From Chitinophagaceae bacterium (GTDB lineage: Bacteria; Bacteroidota; Bacteroidia; Chitinophagales; Chitinophagaceae), in contig CANGNA010000011.1 in NCBI GenBank assembly GCA_947455215.1, forward strand, positions 17,697 to 81,696: a stretch of 64,000 nucleotides of DNA. The letters run 5' to 3'. The position numbers were made by a program, and so were the translations under genes. Below are positions 8,970 to 17,804 of the stretch, one piece after another. The stretch's first letter is position 1; every line of letters starts with the position of its first letter. The notes under the pieces were generated by a model. That model had not been told where the DNA came from and searched no databases. It saw only the letters and a list, made by a program, of their open reading frames with translations.

Positions 8970-10112
8970 ATGGAGTTTAACTACACAGATACCCAGCTCT
9001 CAATTGCGGAAATGATCCGTGATTTTGCTAATAAGCACATACGTCCGCAAATGATGGAGTGGGACGAAAGCCAGAAATTCCCGGTAGAAGTGTTCAAGAA
9101 ATTGGGCGAGCTCGGCCTGATGGGTGTATTGGTACCAACAGAATATGGTGGTTCAGGGCTCAGCTATTTTGAATACGTAACGGTAGTTAGCGAAATAGCT
9201 AAAGTATGCGGTTCTATAGGTCTGTCTGTGGCAGCACACAACTCATTGTGTACCGGCCATATCCTGTATTTCGGCAACGAAGAACAAAAGAAGAAATACC
9301 TGCCTAAGCTGGCTACTGCCGAGTGGATAGGCGCATGGGGTCTTACTGAGGCCAATACCGGTAGCGATGCGGGTAACATGCGTTGCACTGCCGTTCGCGA
9401 TGGCGATGGCTGGATACTGAACGGCACCAAGAACTGGATCACACACGGTATCACCGGCGATGTGGCTGTAGTACTGGCCCGCACAGGTGAGCCACGTGCC
9501 AAGAACAACGTTACTGCATTTATAGTAGAGCGTGGTACTCCGGGCTTCAGCGCAGGCAAGAAAGAAAACAAACTGGGCATGCGTGCCAGCGAAACTGCCG
9601 AACTGGTATTCGACAACTGCCGTATATCAGACGCACAGCGTATGGGTGAAATAGGCGAAGGCTTTAAGCAGGCCATGAAAGTACTTGATGGTGGCCGTAT
9701 CTCTATAGCTGCGCTGTCTCTGGGTATTGCCAAGGGCGCTTACGAAGCTTCAGTTAAGTATTCTAAAGAGCGTTACCAGTTCGACCAGCCGATCTCTAAC
9801 TTCCAGGCTATTGCCTTCAAGCTGGCAGATATGGCTACCCAGATCGAAGCATCAGAACTGCTGATATACCAGGCTGCTGATCTGAAGAACCGCCACCAGC
9901 CGATGACCAAAGAGTCGGCAATGGCCAAGTATTATTCATCAGAGGTGGCAGTACGTGTGTCTACCGAAGCTGTGCAGATATTTGGCGGCTACGGCTACAC
10001 CAAAGACTTCCCGGTTGAGAAATACTACCGCGACAGCAAGCTGTGTACCATAGGCGAAGGTACTTCTGAGATCCAGAAACTGGTTATCTCAAGAGACATC
10101 CTGAAACAGTAA
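8970..10112 (+). CDS. Acyl-CoA dehydrogenase
   Basis: 380-residue FAD enzyme that oxidises acyl-CoA to trans-2-enoyl-CoA in fatty-acid or branched-chain amino-acid breakdown, passing electrons to ETF. Three domains are visible in order: the helical N-terminal part, the beta middle domain with WGLTEANTGSDAG and GTKNWITHG, and the C-terminal helical part with VQIFGGYGYTKDFPVEKYYRD. The catalytic base is the Glu in GEGTSEIQ, residue 363, the position used by short/medium-chain type enzymes. Length and motifs match butyryl- or short-chain acyl-CoA dehydrogenases, but chain-length preference cannot be set from sequence alone. A monocistronic unit: own upstream gap and terminator. Confidence 0.93.
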   Translation: MEFNYTDTQLSIAEMIRDFANKHIRPQMMEWDESQKFPVEVFKKLGELGLMGVLVPTEYGGSGLSYFEYVTVVSEIAKVCGSIGLSVAAHNSLCTGHILYFGNEEQKKKYLPKLATAEWIGAWGLTEANTGSDAGNMRCTAVRDGDGWILNGTKNWITHGITGDVAVVLARTGEPRAKNNVTAFIVERGTPGFSAGKKENKLGMRASETAELVFDNCRISDAQRMGEIGEGFKQAMKVLDGGRISIAALSLGIAKGAYEASVKYSKERYQFDQPISNFQAIAFKLADMATQIEASELLIYQAADLKNRHQPMTKESAMAKYYSSEVAVRVSTEAVQIFGGYGYTKDFPVEKYYRDSKLCTIGEGTSEIQKLVISRDILKQ

Positions 10113-10132
10113 TTTATAATACGTATAGGTGC

Positions 10133-10168
10133 AAAAGCGGGTCAGGTAACTGATCCGCTTTTATTTTC
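10133..10168 (+). terminator. Terminator after acyl-CoA dehydrogenase
   Basis: AAAAGCGGGTCAG (10133-10145) pairs with CTGATCCGCTTTT (10150-10162), one G-T pair, GTAA loop, followed by ATTTTCT. Confidence 0.85.
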
Positions 10169-10230
10169 TACACAACAATTGGCTTTCAGAGAGCATTTTA
10201 CACTTCTTTAACTTTTTTTGTCCATAATTG

Positions 10231-10261
10231 TTGGCAGAATTCTGATTATAGATTACATTTG
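10231..10261 (+). promoter_or_regulatory. Bacteroidota-type promoter of rpsP
   Basis: TTG at 10231-10233 and TACATTTG at 10254-10261, 20 bases apart, fit the -33 TTG / -7 TAnnTTTG promoter of Bacteroidota. The box ends 51 bases before the rpsP ATG. Confidence 0.75.
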
Positions 10262-10312
10262 CAGTCCGAAAATTATTTATTCATTAACCCCCTAAGATAA
10301 TTTCAATTATTT

Positions 10313-10840
10313 ATGTCGGTAAAAATTCGTCTCCAGAGACACGGATCCAAGAAGCGTCCGTTTTATTTCATAGTAGTTGCAAACACTACTGCCCCACGCG
10401 ATGGTAAGTTCATCGAAAAGCTGGGTACTTACAACCCACTTACTGTGCCGGCAACTATCCGTATTAACCGCGAGCGTTCCCTGCACTGGTTGACCAAGGG
10501 TGCTGAACCAACAAACACTTGCCGCAGGATACTGTCGTTCAAGGGTGTACTGTTCCTGAAGCATCTGATGCGCGGTGTATCTCTCGGCCTGTTCGACGAA
10601 GCTACCGCTATGGAAAAGTTTGAGCAGTGGAATGGTGAGCACGAAGCGCTTGTTGCCCGCAGGGAAGAAGCACATCGTAAGCACAAAGCTGAAAAGCGCC
10701 AGGCTACTATCAATGAATCAGTTCGCATGGTTGAAGCTAAGAACGCTGAAAAAGAAATGGCTGCTGCTGCTGCCGCTGAAACAGCTGACGACGCTGACGC
10801 TACTGCAGAAGCAACTGAAGAAACTGCTGCTGCTGAATAA
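10313..10840 (+). CDS. rpsP: 30S ribosomal protein S16 with acidic tail
   Basis: Small-subunit ribosomal protein S16, needed for 30S assembly. The first 80 residues are the conserved S16 fold (MSVKIRLQRHGSKKRPFY, VVANTTAPRDGKFIEKLGTYNP). At 175 residues it is about twice the length of the E. coli protein: after the core comes a charged helical region rich in Glu/Lys/Arg and an Ala/Glu/Asp/Thr low-complexity tail (about residues 140-175). Such long S16 tails are frequent in Bacteroidota. No rimM or trmD follows, so the classical rpsP-rimM-trmD operon is not kept here. A good promoter precedes and a strong terminator follows. Confidence 0.96.
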   Translation: MSVKIRLQRHGSKKRPFYFIVVANTTAPRDGKFIEKLGTYNPLTVPATIRINRERSLHWLTKGAEPTNTCRRILSFKGVLFLKHLMRGVSLGLFDEATAMEKFEQWNGEHEALVARREEAHRKHKAEKRQATINESVRMVEAKNAEKEMAAAAAAETADDADATAEATEETAAAE

Positions 10841-10865
10841 TTGTAAACAAACAACTGTTCATAGA

Positions 10866-10896
10866 AAACTCCCGCACCAATGCGGGAGTTTTTATT
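10866..10896 (+). terminator. Terminator after rpsP
   Basis: AAACTCCCGCA and TGCGGGAGTTT form an 11-base-pair stem with a CCAA loop, followed by a T-rich stretch (TTATTTG). Confidence 0.92.
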
Positions 10897-10988
10897 TGTA
10901 GTATAGGCTGTGCCGTAAGGCCAGTTAGCCTTTATTGTATCTTTAACAACAAAAATCATTAAGTTTGTTCTAACTGTTCATTAGTGAT

Positions 10989-11903
10989 ATGCTGAAAAAA
11001 CTGCCTGTTTTATTTTTTGCAACTGCCTCCTTATCTCTTTCTGCTTACCATGCATCGGCCCAGGTGGGCAATATCGCTCCGCGCGACCTGGAGAAGATGC
11101 AGATCATGGAAGACTCTATGATGGTTACGGTGGATTCTATGTTCAACGCTTACATCCCGGATACCCATATAGGCTACAGCGAGCGCCTGATACGCCAACT
11201 GATAAAAACACTGAAGCTACCTAACTCCTACCTCTACCCTTTCGATAAGTTGAAAGAGAAGATCAACATCATATCGCCCGATGACAATGCCTTCCGCATA
11301 TTCAACTGGAGTGCAGATGTGTCGCAGATATTCCGCAGGTATTACGGCGCTATACAAATGCCGCAGGAAAACCTGAAATTATATGGCCTGGTAGATTACC
11401 AGGAGCAAATGAGCAAGGGTGCCGAAGACAGCGTGCTTACAGGGGGTAAATGGTTTGGAGCTTTGTATTACCGCATAATGGCCAACGACGTGGGCGGCCA
11501 GAAAGTTTATACCCTCTTCGGGCTTAACGAAGGACCGGTAAGCAATAAGAAGATACTTGATCCGCTTACCTTCAGCAACGGGGGCATAACATTTGGAGCG
11601 CCTATATTTGGTGTAGGATCAACCAACTTTCCCCGCCAGCCGATAAGGCGTTTTATACTGGAGTATAAGAAAGAAGTGCATGTAAGCATGAACTGGGATA
11701 AGGAAAAAAATGCCATAGTGTTCGACGACCTGGTATCGCAGGTAAACGACCCTAAGCGCAAATATACCTACGTGCCCAGCGGACAGTACAATGCATTTGA
11801 ATGGGACGGAGCTATGTGGGCACTGCGCATGAACATTGCCCCTATAACAGAGCTGCAAGACAACCAGGCACCATCGGAAGACGATAAGGACCAGAAAAAA
11901 TAA
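10989..11903 (+). CDS. Exported conserved protein of unknown function
   Basis: 304-residue protein with a signal peptide (MLKKLPVLFFATASLSLSAYHASAQ) and no further membrane segment, so periplasmic or outer-membrane associated. I do not recognise a named family. Seen features: a helical N-terminal third with many Met/Asp; a middle with KWFGALYYRIM and QKVYTLFGLNEGP; a repeated aromatic pattern later (FGAPIFGVGST, NAFEWDGAMWAL); and an acidic/lysine tail (EDDKDQKK). Proteins of this design occur in Bacteroidota as unannotated exported proteins, from memory and not checked. GldN was considered and rejected, because the hallmark GldN core is not evident. Transcribed alone between the rpsP terminator and its own hairpin. 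Confidence 0.8.
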   Translation: MLKKLPVLFFATASLSLSAYHASAQVGNIAPRDLEKMQIMEDSMMVTVDSMFNAYIPDTHIGYSERLIRQLIKTLKLPNSYLYPFDKLKEKINIISPDDNAFRIFNWSADVSQIFRRYYGAIQMPQENLKLYGLVDYQEQMSKGAEDSVLTGGKWFGALYYRIMANDVGGQKVYTLFGLNEGPVSNKKILDPLTFSNGGITFGAPIFGVGSTNFPRQPIRRFILEYKKEVHVSMNWDKEKNAIVFDDLVSQVNDPKRKYTYVPSGQYNAFEWDGAMWALRMNIAPITELQDNQAPSEDDKDQKK

Positions 11904-11924
11904 TATTGCCGATCTAGAAATAAT

Positions 11925-11954
11925 AAAGGGGCTCCCTCAAAAGGGGGCCCCTTT
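11925..11954. terminator. Bidirectional terminator hairpin
   Basis: AAAGGGGCTCCC (11925-11936) pairs with GGGGGCCCCTTT (11943-11954), 12 pairs with one G-T, loop TCAAAA. It sits between two convergent genes, the exported unknown (+) and the PspC protein (-), and could serve both. Confidence 0.75.
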
Positions 11955-11980
11955 GCCTTATAGGCTAAAACAAAAGCTTC

Positions 11981-13828
11981 TTATTCGTCATCATCGCTGT
12001 CTGTAGTCTTGTCAACTTCGGTACCGTCCATATTTTTCAGACCGGTGGCTGTCATTATATAATCTTTGTCTGTACCGTATATACTCTTATTATCACTCCA
12101 ATGACTGGTATGATATGTACCATGACCATGCTTATTGACCGTGAACCAACTGTAGTCGTTGATATCATTTGAAAGTTTCACCGTCTTGCCCAATGGCACT
12201 TCTATTGTCAGGAGAACCTGCTGGTTACGAAACTTGTCTTTAGTACTTATTGTGAAACCTTTGGGCAATGAGATAATAGTATCGGACTGAGTAACGGGGA
12301 ACTGTATATTACCGGCTATACGTTTGGCCTCCTGCATGTTATTGCCGCGACTGGAGCGTGTTTCATAAATATGATAGAAGCTGTCCGGGCTCTGTTCAAT
12401 ATTCACATTTACAGTATTCAGCCAAAGAGAGTCCTTACTTACGATGCGAAATGGATTGTCATCGTCCTCGTCCCAGTCGCTGAACCAACGACCAAAACGT
12501 GCATAGTGATAAGAGCGTAAAGAGGTATTGGCCACCGTCACATACATATGCCCCTTAGATGGTTGTTGCATATGCACCTCTTCTTCCACCATCGATTTCA
12601 CACTAAAGTTGCGCACGATCATACCCGCCATTACAATACAACATAATATACCGCCGATCCACAATACACTGAAAATATAACCCAGGTAGTGGCTGCTTGT
12701 GCGCACTTTCATAATGCGACGTATCATCCATACCACCAGCGCCAGGAATGGCACACCCAATGTCAGTGCAATACCTGTCCAGGTGAGCACATAGTCATTC
12801 CAGCTCTCCAGCACAAAATTAGAGAAAGGCATTGTTGCTGCCCCGGCAAACACCAGGCCTATCAACGTGGCAAATAAACTAAGGGCAATGGAGCCTGCGA
12901 TCAACAGGAAGAACGACTTGAACAATATACTTATCGCCCTCCCTATGCCGCCACCTGATTGCCGTGGCACATACATATTTTCAGTACGCGCTTGTGTGGC
13001 TGCCTTAATGGTATTGATGTCTATCTTTTCGCCGCGCATCTCCATTTTATCCGTAGGCGACGCCGCATAGGGCACGGCTATCCACAATACTATGTACAAT
13101 ACAAAAAAGGTACTTCCGAAGTAGCCGGTGAACACCCCATGATGGAAATGCCCGAACAAGCTAAAAATATGAACACTGTTGAACAATACACTCATGATGA
13201 AAGGGAACATGAACAATACCCTCAGCTTCCATGCCTCGATATTGAAATAGTTAGATAAACCACTGCATACGCCGGCAATCACTTTACCATCCGGATCGCG
13301 GAACAACCTGCGGGTAATATGAGTACTACGGCTATGCGCAGGCACTACTATCCACAACAAAATGTATATCCAGAAAAATGCACCAAAAAACACCACAAAC
13401 AGGATACGTACGATCAACGTATCGATATTCATACGGTTGGCTATACCGCTGCACACACCTGCTATTACTTTATCGTCGGCATTACGGTGAAACTGATCCT
13501 TACCGGCATTGCCGGCCGCAGCCCTGTGATCGTAAGGGCTGTATTCTTCTTGCCTGTCGCCGGTGGCTTCAGCTTCCATATCTTCTATTCGACCAATACT
13601 GTCTATTATCTCGTTCAGATCTGCAATATTGATACAAGGTGCCGTTTTCAACCGTGCAGCCATTAATTCTCCAATACGGCTCTCAATATCGCCAATGATC
13701 TCATCGCTGCTTTCTTCCCCCGCAAAATGGCGTTGCAGGCTGGTACTGTACTGTTTCAGCACATCATAGGCGGGTTCTTCTATAGCTATTACCCTACCCC
13801 TGAAATTTATGTTGATTATTTTTTCCAT
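11981..13828 (-). CDS. PspC-domain membrane protein
   Basis: 615-residue envelope-stress type membrane protein. The N-terminus (1-95) is a helical, cytoplasmic part (DIESRIGELMAARL). Two PspC domains follow in tandem, about residues 112-168 and 172-258, each with the signature KVIAGVCSG(I/L) then a hydrophobic pair and an LLWIVVPA / VLWIAVPYA end. Two to three more membrane segments lie at about 295-400, then a soluble beta-rich C-terminus with an acidic tail (TDSDDDE). PspC proteins sense or stabilise the inner membrane in the phage-shock response. The gene follows a PadR regulator gene on the same strand, 28 bases apart, a frequent pairing in Bacteroidota, and both are probably read from the palindrome-bearing promoter upstream. 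Confidence 0.9.
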   Translation of the reverse strand: MEKIININFRGRVIAIEEPAYDVLKQYSTSLQRHFAGEESSDEIIGDIESRIGELMAARLKTAPCINIADLNEIIDSIGRIEDMEAEATGDRQEEYSPYDHRAAAGNAGKDQFHRNADDKVIAGVCSGIANRMNIDTLIVRILFVVFFGAFFWIYILLWIVVPAHSRSTHITRRLFRDPDGKVIAGVCSGLSNYFNIEAWKLRVLFMFPFIMSVLFNSVHIFSLFGHFHHGVFTGYFGSTFFVLYIVLWIAVPYAASPTDKMEMRGEKIDINTIKAATQARTENMYVPRQSGGGIGRAISILFKSFFLLIAGSIALSLFATLIGLVFAGAATMPFSNFVLESWNDYVLTWTGIALTLGVPFLALVVWMIRRIMKVRTSSHYLGYIFSVLWIGGILCCIVMAGMIVRNFSVKSMVEEEVHMQQPSKGHMYVTVANTSLRSYHYARFGRWFSDWDEDDDNPFRIVSKDSLWLNTVNVNIEQSPDSFYHIYETRSSRGNNMQEAKRIAGNIQFPVTQSDTIISLPKGFTISTKDKFRNQQVLLTIEVPLGKTVKLSNDINDYSWFTVNKHGHGTYHTSHWSDNKSIYGTDKDYIMTATGLKNMDGTEVDKTTDSDDDE

Positions 13829-13856
13829 GTTGTTCGATTTAGTGTGTAGTGTTCTT

Positions 13857-14228
13857 TTACTGCAGATCGTTTAAAGGTGGCAACGACTGATCATTATTTT
13901 TAAGTGCATTCACGGCGTTGGCCAGTTCATTCCAGGTGTCTTCCAGCTGCTTGTAAAAAGCTATACCCTGCTCCGTTAGCGAGAAGTACTTACGTGGTGG
14001 CCCGGAATTGCTCTCCACCCACCGGTAGGTAAGCATCCCGGCATTCTTCAGCCGGGTAAGCAAGGGATATAACGTCCCTTCCAACACCAACAATTTCGAT
14101 TCGCGCATTTCCTCCACAATATCACTGGGATAGGCTTCTCCCCTTCTTATTACCGAGAGTATGCAAAACTCCAGTATGCCGCGCCGCATCTGGCTTTGTG
14201 TATTCTCTATGTTTAGCTTGTTTTCCAT
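13857..14228 (-). CDS. PadR-family transcriptional repressor
   Basis: 123-residue winged-helix regulator. The PadR core is clear: RRGILEFCILSVIRRGEAYPSDIVEEM, then EGTLYPLLTRLKNAGMLTYRWVES and GPPRKYFSLTEQG, the DNA-contacting helix and wing. The C-terminal part is a short dimerisation helix, as in the small PadR-s2 type. It is the first gene of a two-gene unit with the PspC protein. The promoter region holds a perfect 12-base inverted repeat that overlaps the -33 element, so the simplest reading is that this protein represses its own operon until an inducer, unknown here, releases it. Confidence 0.92.
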   Translation of the reverse strand: MENKLNIENTQSQMRRGILEFCILSVIRRGEAYPSDIVEEMRESKLLVLEGTLYPLLTRLKNAGMLTYRWVESNSGPPRKYFSLTEQGIAFYKQLEDTWNELANAVNALKNNDQSLPPLNDLQ

Positions 14229-14248
14229 AACAGGAACTATTTACTGCA

Positions 14249-14278
14249 CAAATGTATGCAATATTTAGTACTATACAA
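14249..14278 (-). promoter_or_regulatory. Promoter of the padR-pspC operon
   Basis: On the minus strand, TTG (14278-14276), 19 bases, then TACATTTG (14256-14249): a perfect Bacteroidota-type promoter ending about 20 bases before the PadR start codon. Confidence 0.85.
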
Positions 14279-14293
14279 TACATAGTACTAAAT
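14263..14293. promoter_or_regulatory. Palindromic operator, likely PadR binding site
   Basis: ATTTAGTACTAT (14263-14274) and ATAGTACTAAAT (14282-14293) are exact reverse complements around a 7-base spacer. The palindrome covers the -33 TTG of the promoter and the spacer behind it, a position suited to blocking RNA polymerase. Confidence 0.85.
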
Positions 14294-14307
14294 TTTCTAA
14301 AAAATTT

Positions 14308-14343
14308 TAAAACAAAAATGCCGCCGGGGTCAACCGGCGGCAT
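14308..14343 (-). terminator. Terminator of the oxidase-redoxin unit
   Basis: ATGCCGCCGG (14318-14327) pairs with CCGGCGGCAT (14334-14343); on the minus strand the stem is followed by TTTTTGTTTT. It closes the redoxin gene just before the PadR promoter region. Confidence 0.85.
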
Positions 14344-14365
14344 CATTACAACATATTCTTCTTAT

Positions 14366-14971
14366 TTATTTACTGCGGAGGTTTATCTGGCAACCTATCG
14401 ATCTTGTCTCCGGCACCGTTACTGGTTTACCAGCTAAAAGCTGCTCTACAGCATCTTGCACATACCTGTGTTTTACCTCGGCTGGCTCTGCCCCATTATC
14501 GTCAATAGCGCCGCAATATTTAACTACCCACTTGCCGCCTTCTTTCCACAGTACAAATGCATGAGGTGTCTTTTGTGCAGCAAATTGCCTGGCCACTGCC
14601 TGGGTATTATCGTATAGATACGGGAACAGAAAATGTTCCTTTTTAGCCTTCTTCACCATTTCCGCATAACTATCACCCTCATATACCACTGTATCTGTCG
14701 AACTAATAGCGATCAAGGGAACACCTGCCTTGGCAAATTTTTTATACAGATTATTAAGCCGCGGCGGGTACAACTTGGCAAATGGACAATGATTGCATGT
14801 AAAGACAACGATATAGCCTTTTGCATCTTTGTGATCACTCAGCGACACCATTTTGCCGTCCACATTCCTAAGCGAAAAATCATTGACCACTACCTGCGCC
14901 ATGGTGCGGCTATGCAGCAATAATGCTACAAACAAAGCAAGTGTATAAAATGCTGAATTTCTGCGTGCCAT
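14366..14971 (-). CDS. Exported thioredoxin-like (redoxin) protein
   Basis: 201-residue periplasmic thioredoxin-fold protein. An N-terminal signal segment (SAFYTLALFVALLLHSRTMAQ) precedes an AhpC/TSA-like domain starting VVVNDFSLRNVDGKMVSLSDH. The redox motif is FTCNHCPFAKLY, a CxxC with the second Cys followed by Pro, at about residues 54-57; the cis-Pro loop is KTPHAFVL. It probably reduces or oxidises thiols in exported proteins, or acts as a peroxiredoxin-like enzyme; which one is not clear. It lies two bases behind the multicopper oxidase gene on the same strand, so the two are very likely co-transcribed, which suggests a link to metal or thiol handling outside the cytoplasm. Confidence 0.85.
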   Translation of the reverse strand: MARRNSAFYTLALFVALLLHSRTMAQVVVNDFSLRNVDGKMVSLSDHKDAKGYIVVFTCNHCPFAKLYPPRLNNLYKKFAKAGVPLIAISSTDTVVYEGDSYAEMVKKAKKEHFLFPYLYDNTQAVARQFAAQKTPHAFVLWKEGGKWVVKYCGAIDDNGAEPAEVKHRYVQDAVEQLLAGKPVTVPETRSIGCQINLRSK

Positions 14972-14973
14972 AA

Positions 14974-16671
14974 TTATTGCTTTACAAATTGCTTGACAGT
15001 GGTCTTCTTGGTCAGCTCATCGGTCAGCTGCAGGAAATAGGTACCGGGTGCATAAGCACTGATATCTATACCGCCAGCCAGCTGCGGACGTGGCAACATG
15101 CACATGGTGCGGCCCGCTGCATTGGTTATGGTAACATAGTACACTTGCATTGCCGGATCCTCGAGCGACACAAACAACCTGCTACCGGCAGGGTTGGGAT
15201 ACAGAGAAAAACCACCGGCTGCTTTGCCGGTATTATCAACCCCCGTAGCATCAACCACAACAAACTGTTGCATCATACCACCATCTTCATGCGGTGCAAA
15301 ATGACAATGGTACATGAACGGATGGATAGGATCAGCATAGTCATCGAACTTAGCTACAAAGGTCACCGTATCGTTTACCTGCAGGTAGTAGGTATCTTTC
15401 CAGCCGCTTTCATAAGCACCTACAGGGTGAGAACTCCTTGAAAGTATCTTAAATTCGATATCGTGGATATGGAAGGTATGTCCAAATACGTTGCTGTTGA
15501 TCACTGTCCACTTTTCTACATCATTAAGATGTACTGTTTTATTGATAGTATTAAAATTATAAACGGTGTGATCGAAATTGAATGGCGGATTACCAGGGCC
15601 GGGATTACCATCTGTAACAAGTAAGGTGCGACTTACAGTAGCATCAGCGGCTGTTAAGTATGTATTTGATACCAGTGCCGATGGCACTGCTGTAATGGCA
15701 CCCGTAGTTGTAGCACCTACAACAATATGTAGCACGTTAAAGTTGCGGTTGTTGAGCAGGCTACCAAATGTTCCGGTCGTATTTGGCTCTCCACCACCAA
15801 AACCGAATTCCTGTCCTGCGTTATAGGCTACCAGATCGAAACTGCTGCCAATGGCATCGCTACCCAGGTTTACCATGATCTCTGCACGCTCGCCTACTGC
15901 CAATTTTATCCTTGTTGCAGATACAGGCGCGTTGAGCAGACCCCCGTCATTACCTATTATATAGAAGGTACGGTTGTCGCTGAAGCCCAGGTTATATGCG
16001 CGTTCCATTTCGGCGTTCAGTATGCGCAGGCGCACATACTGCTTAGGCAGTGTTACCTGCGGATGCAGTGTACCATTTACAACCGGAGTGTCCCCATAAT
16101 GGCTGCTGGTATAGTCGATGGCATTGCTCGCGTCAAACTTCCTGCTGGTCAACGCTAACGGGATATCGTCAACGCCATATGTTCTTGGCAGTGCCAATGC
16201 AGCTTCAGCAGCATCGCGCACAATAATGAAACCACCTATGCCTTTAGACATCTGCTCTTCTGTCATGGTATGCAGATGCGGATGATACCAGAACGTAGCC
16301 GCCTGGTTGGTTACCTTCCAGTAAGGCTGCCACAAAGTGCCGGGCGGAATGATCTGGTGCGGACCTCCGTCCATTACGGCCGGCAGGTGCATACCATGCC
16401 AATGCAGCGTGGTACTGTCATTCAGATAACTCTGCACATTCATATGCACAGTATCGCCCTGGTTGAAAAACAGGGTTGGGCCCCAGAAATTACCATTGAT
16501 ACCACCAGTTATTGTCTGGTTGCCCGGCAAAAACTGCTTGAAAGTGTCTTTGATATTCAGGTTGAACGTAGTACCGGATAGGGTATCGGGAATGACCAGT
16601 GTATTATATTGGGCCGAGGCGCTCATGACTGCACCGCACATAACGGCTATCAGTAATATCTTTAATTTCAT
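14974..16671 (-). CDS. T9SS-exported multicopper oxidase
   Basis: 565-residue laccase-like oxidase that couples substrate oxidation to reduction of O2 to water. The start at 16671 gives signal peptide MKLKILLIAVMCGAVMSASAQ; a 28-residue longer reading is unlikely. All copper ligands are visible: TLHWHGMHLPAVMDG, TFWYHPHLHTMTEEQ, the HTFHIHDIEF box and the FMYHCHFAPHEDGGMM box holding the type 1 Cys. The C-terminus carries a T9SS type A sorting domain (GGFSLYPNPAGSRLFVSL ... GTYFLQL), so it should be released or held at the cell surface. Substrate (Cu(I), Mn(II), phenolics) cannot be told. It is divergent from the response-regulator gene at 16867 and sits directly before a redoxin gene. Confidence 0.93.
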   Translation of the reverse strand: MKLKILLIAVMCGAVMSASAQYNTLVIPDTLSGTTFNLNIKDTFKQFLPGNQTITGGINGNFWGPTLFFNQGDTVHMNVQSYLNDSTTLHWHGMHLPAVMDGGPHQIIPPGTLWQPYWKVTNQAATFWYHPHLHTMTEEQMSKGIGGFIIVRDAAEAALALPRTYGVDDIPLALTSRKFDASNAIDYTSSHYGDTPVVNGTLHPQVTLPKQYVRLRILNAEMERAYNLGFSDNRTFYIIGNDGGLLNAPVSATRIKLAVGERAEIMVNLGSDAIGSSFDLVAYNAGQEFGFGGGEPNTTGTFGSLLNNRNFNVLHIVVGATTTGAITAVPSALVSNTYLTAADATVSRTLLVTDGNPGPGNPPFNFDHTVYNFNTINKTVHLNDVEKWTVINSNVFGHTFHIHDIEFKILSRSSHPVGAYESGWKDTYYLQVNDTVTFVAKFDDYADPIHPFMYHCHFAPHEDGGMMQQFVVVDATGVDNTGKAAGGFSLYPNPAGSRLFVSLEDPAMQVYYVTITNAAGRTMCMLPRPQLAGGIDISAYAPGTYFLQLTDELTKKTTVKQFVKQ

Positions 16672-16866
16672 CGATATAGCTTTAATAGTAGTTAAGACGA
16701 TCATATCCGTAAAATCCTTCGGATCACGGAATATAGTTCTGGTAAGCTGATGCAAAACTACTTTAATAACAAAAAACTACCTGTTCTTGTAGGTTTACGC
16801 GAAAGATGAATAGGTACATTGCACCTGCAAATAGGTCCATTTTCCATAAGTATCCATATTCCTGTT

Positions 16867-17667
16867 ATGTTCAACGCCAAACCCAGTATTTTACTATTGC
16901 AAAACGACGATGTCTCCGCGGCTATCCTTGAAGAAATGGCCCGGGAGCATCAGTATCATACGGAAGCATTCAATAGTACCCACACTGCCTGGAGCCAGTT
17001 TTTAAAAAAACAGTTCGATATATGCATTCTGGATATGGCTGTGGGCGATGAACAGCTGGTGCTCGAGCTAACACGATCGATAAGAAGCAAAAACCATAGT
17101 ATTCCCATTATCCTTCTGTCAGCCCAGTCAACAGACCAGGAGAAAATTGATGGATTTGATGCCGGCGCAGACGATTACCAACTTAAGCCCATAAACATGC
17201 AAATACTTTTCAAGAAGCTGAAGGTCTTCCTGCAACGTTCCACAGTCAGTACTATGATCGGCAAACTATCCTTCGGATTTAAAACAGAGAAAATATCTTT
17301 TGACTACGCCAATCTATCAATGACCTGTTGTGGCAAAGCACAAAGGCTAACATTAAAAGAGGCAGACCTTTTCCATTTTCTCTGTACCAATGTAAACAGG
17401 GTAATAACGCGTAAAGAGATATTGCTTAATGTATGGGGTAAATACGACCGGTTCCTGGGACGCAGTATGGATGTATTTATAAAAAGATTGAGAATTCACT
17501 TGCAAGACCAAAGCGATTTTGTAATAGAGACCGTATACAGAGTGGGTTATAAAGTGACGTGCAAAATGGCAACAAACGAAGAACAAAATCTGTCCACCAG
17601 GGCCATACTCAACGACGGTAATATCATGAATACAAAACACAGTGAACCTGTTCGCTGTGACGGCTGA
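16867..17667 (+). CDS. OmpR-type response regulator
   Basis: 266-residue transcription factor with an N-terminal receiver and C-terminal winged helix. The start at 16867 (MFNAKPSILLLQNDD) fits the receiver; the longer reading adds 16 residues. The receiver shows the acidic pair NDD, the phospho-acceptor D in CILDMA, the Ser in ILLSAQ and the Lys in YQLKP. The output domain is seen as RLTLKEADLFHFLC, ITRKEILLNVWG, SMDVFIKRLRIHL and VIETVYRVGYK, the PhoB/OmpR effector pattern. No kinase is next to it in the same transcript; the nearest is the PAS kinase 800 bases downstream. It may control the divergent oxidase operon. Confidence 0.9.
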   Translation: MFNAKPSILLLQNDDVSAAILEEMAREHQYHTEAFNSTHTAWSQFLKKQFDICILDMAVGDEQLVLELTRSIRSKNHSIPIILLSAQSTDQEKIDGFDAGADDYQLKPINMQILFKKLKVFLQRSTVSTMIGKLSFGFKTEKISFDYANLSMTCCGKAQRLTLKEADLFHFLCTNVNRVITRKEILLNVWGKYDRFLGRSMDVFIKRLRIHLQDQSDFVIETVYRVGYKVTCKMATNEEQNLSTRAILNDGNIMNTKHSEPVRCDG

Positions 17668-17804
17668 GGTACCACCCGGGCTCATGCAGAATTTAAAGAT
17701 AGTATAAAATAGAATTATACATAGAAAAATATTTACGAATAAATCAATAAACATTTGTAGTATGTTGATAATGAGAAGCATAAATTTGTTTCAAAATCTT
17801 CCCC

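Noticed and set aside
10989..11903. Calling the exported protein GldN
   Set aside because: Length and signal peptide are similar, but I cannot see the GldN core motifs and no gldKLM genes are adjacent.
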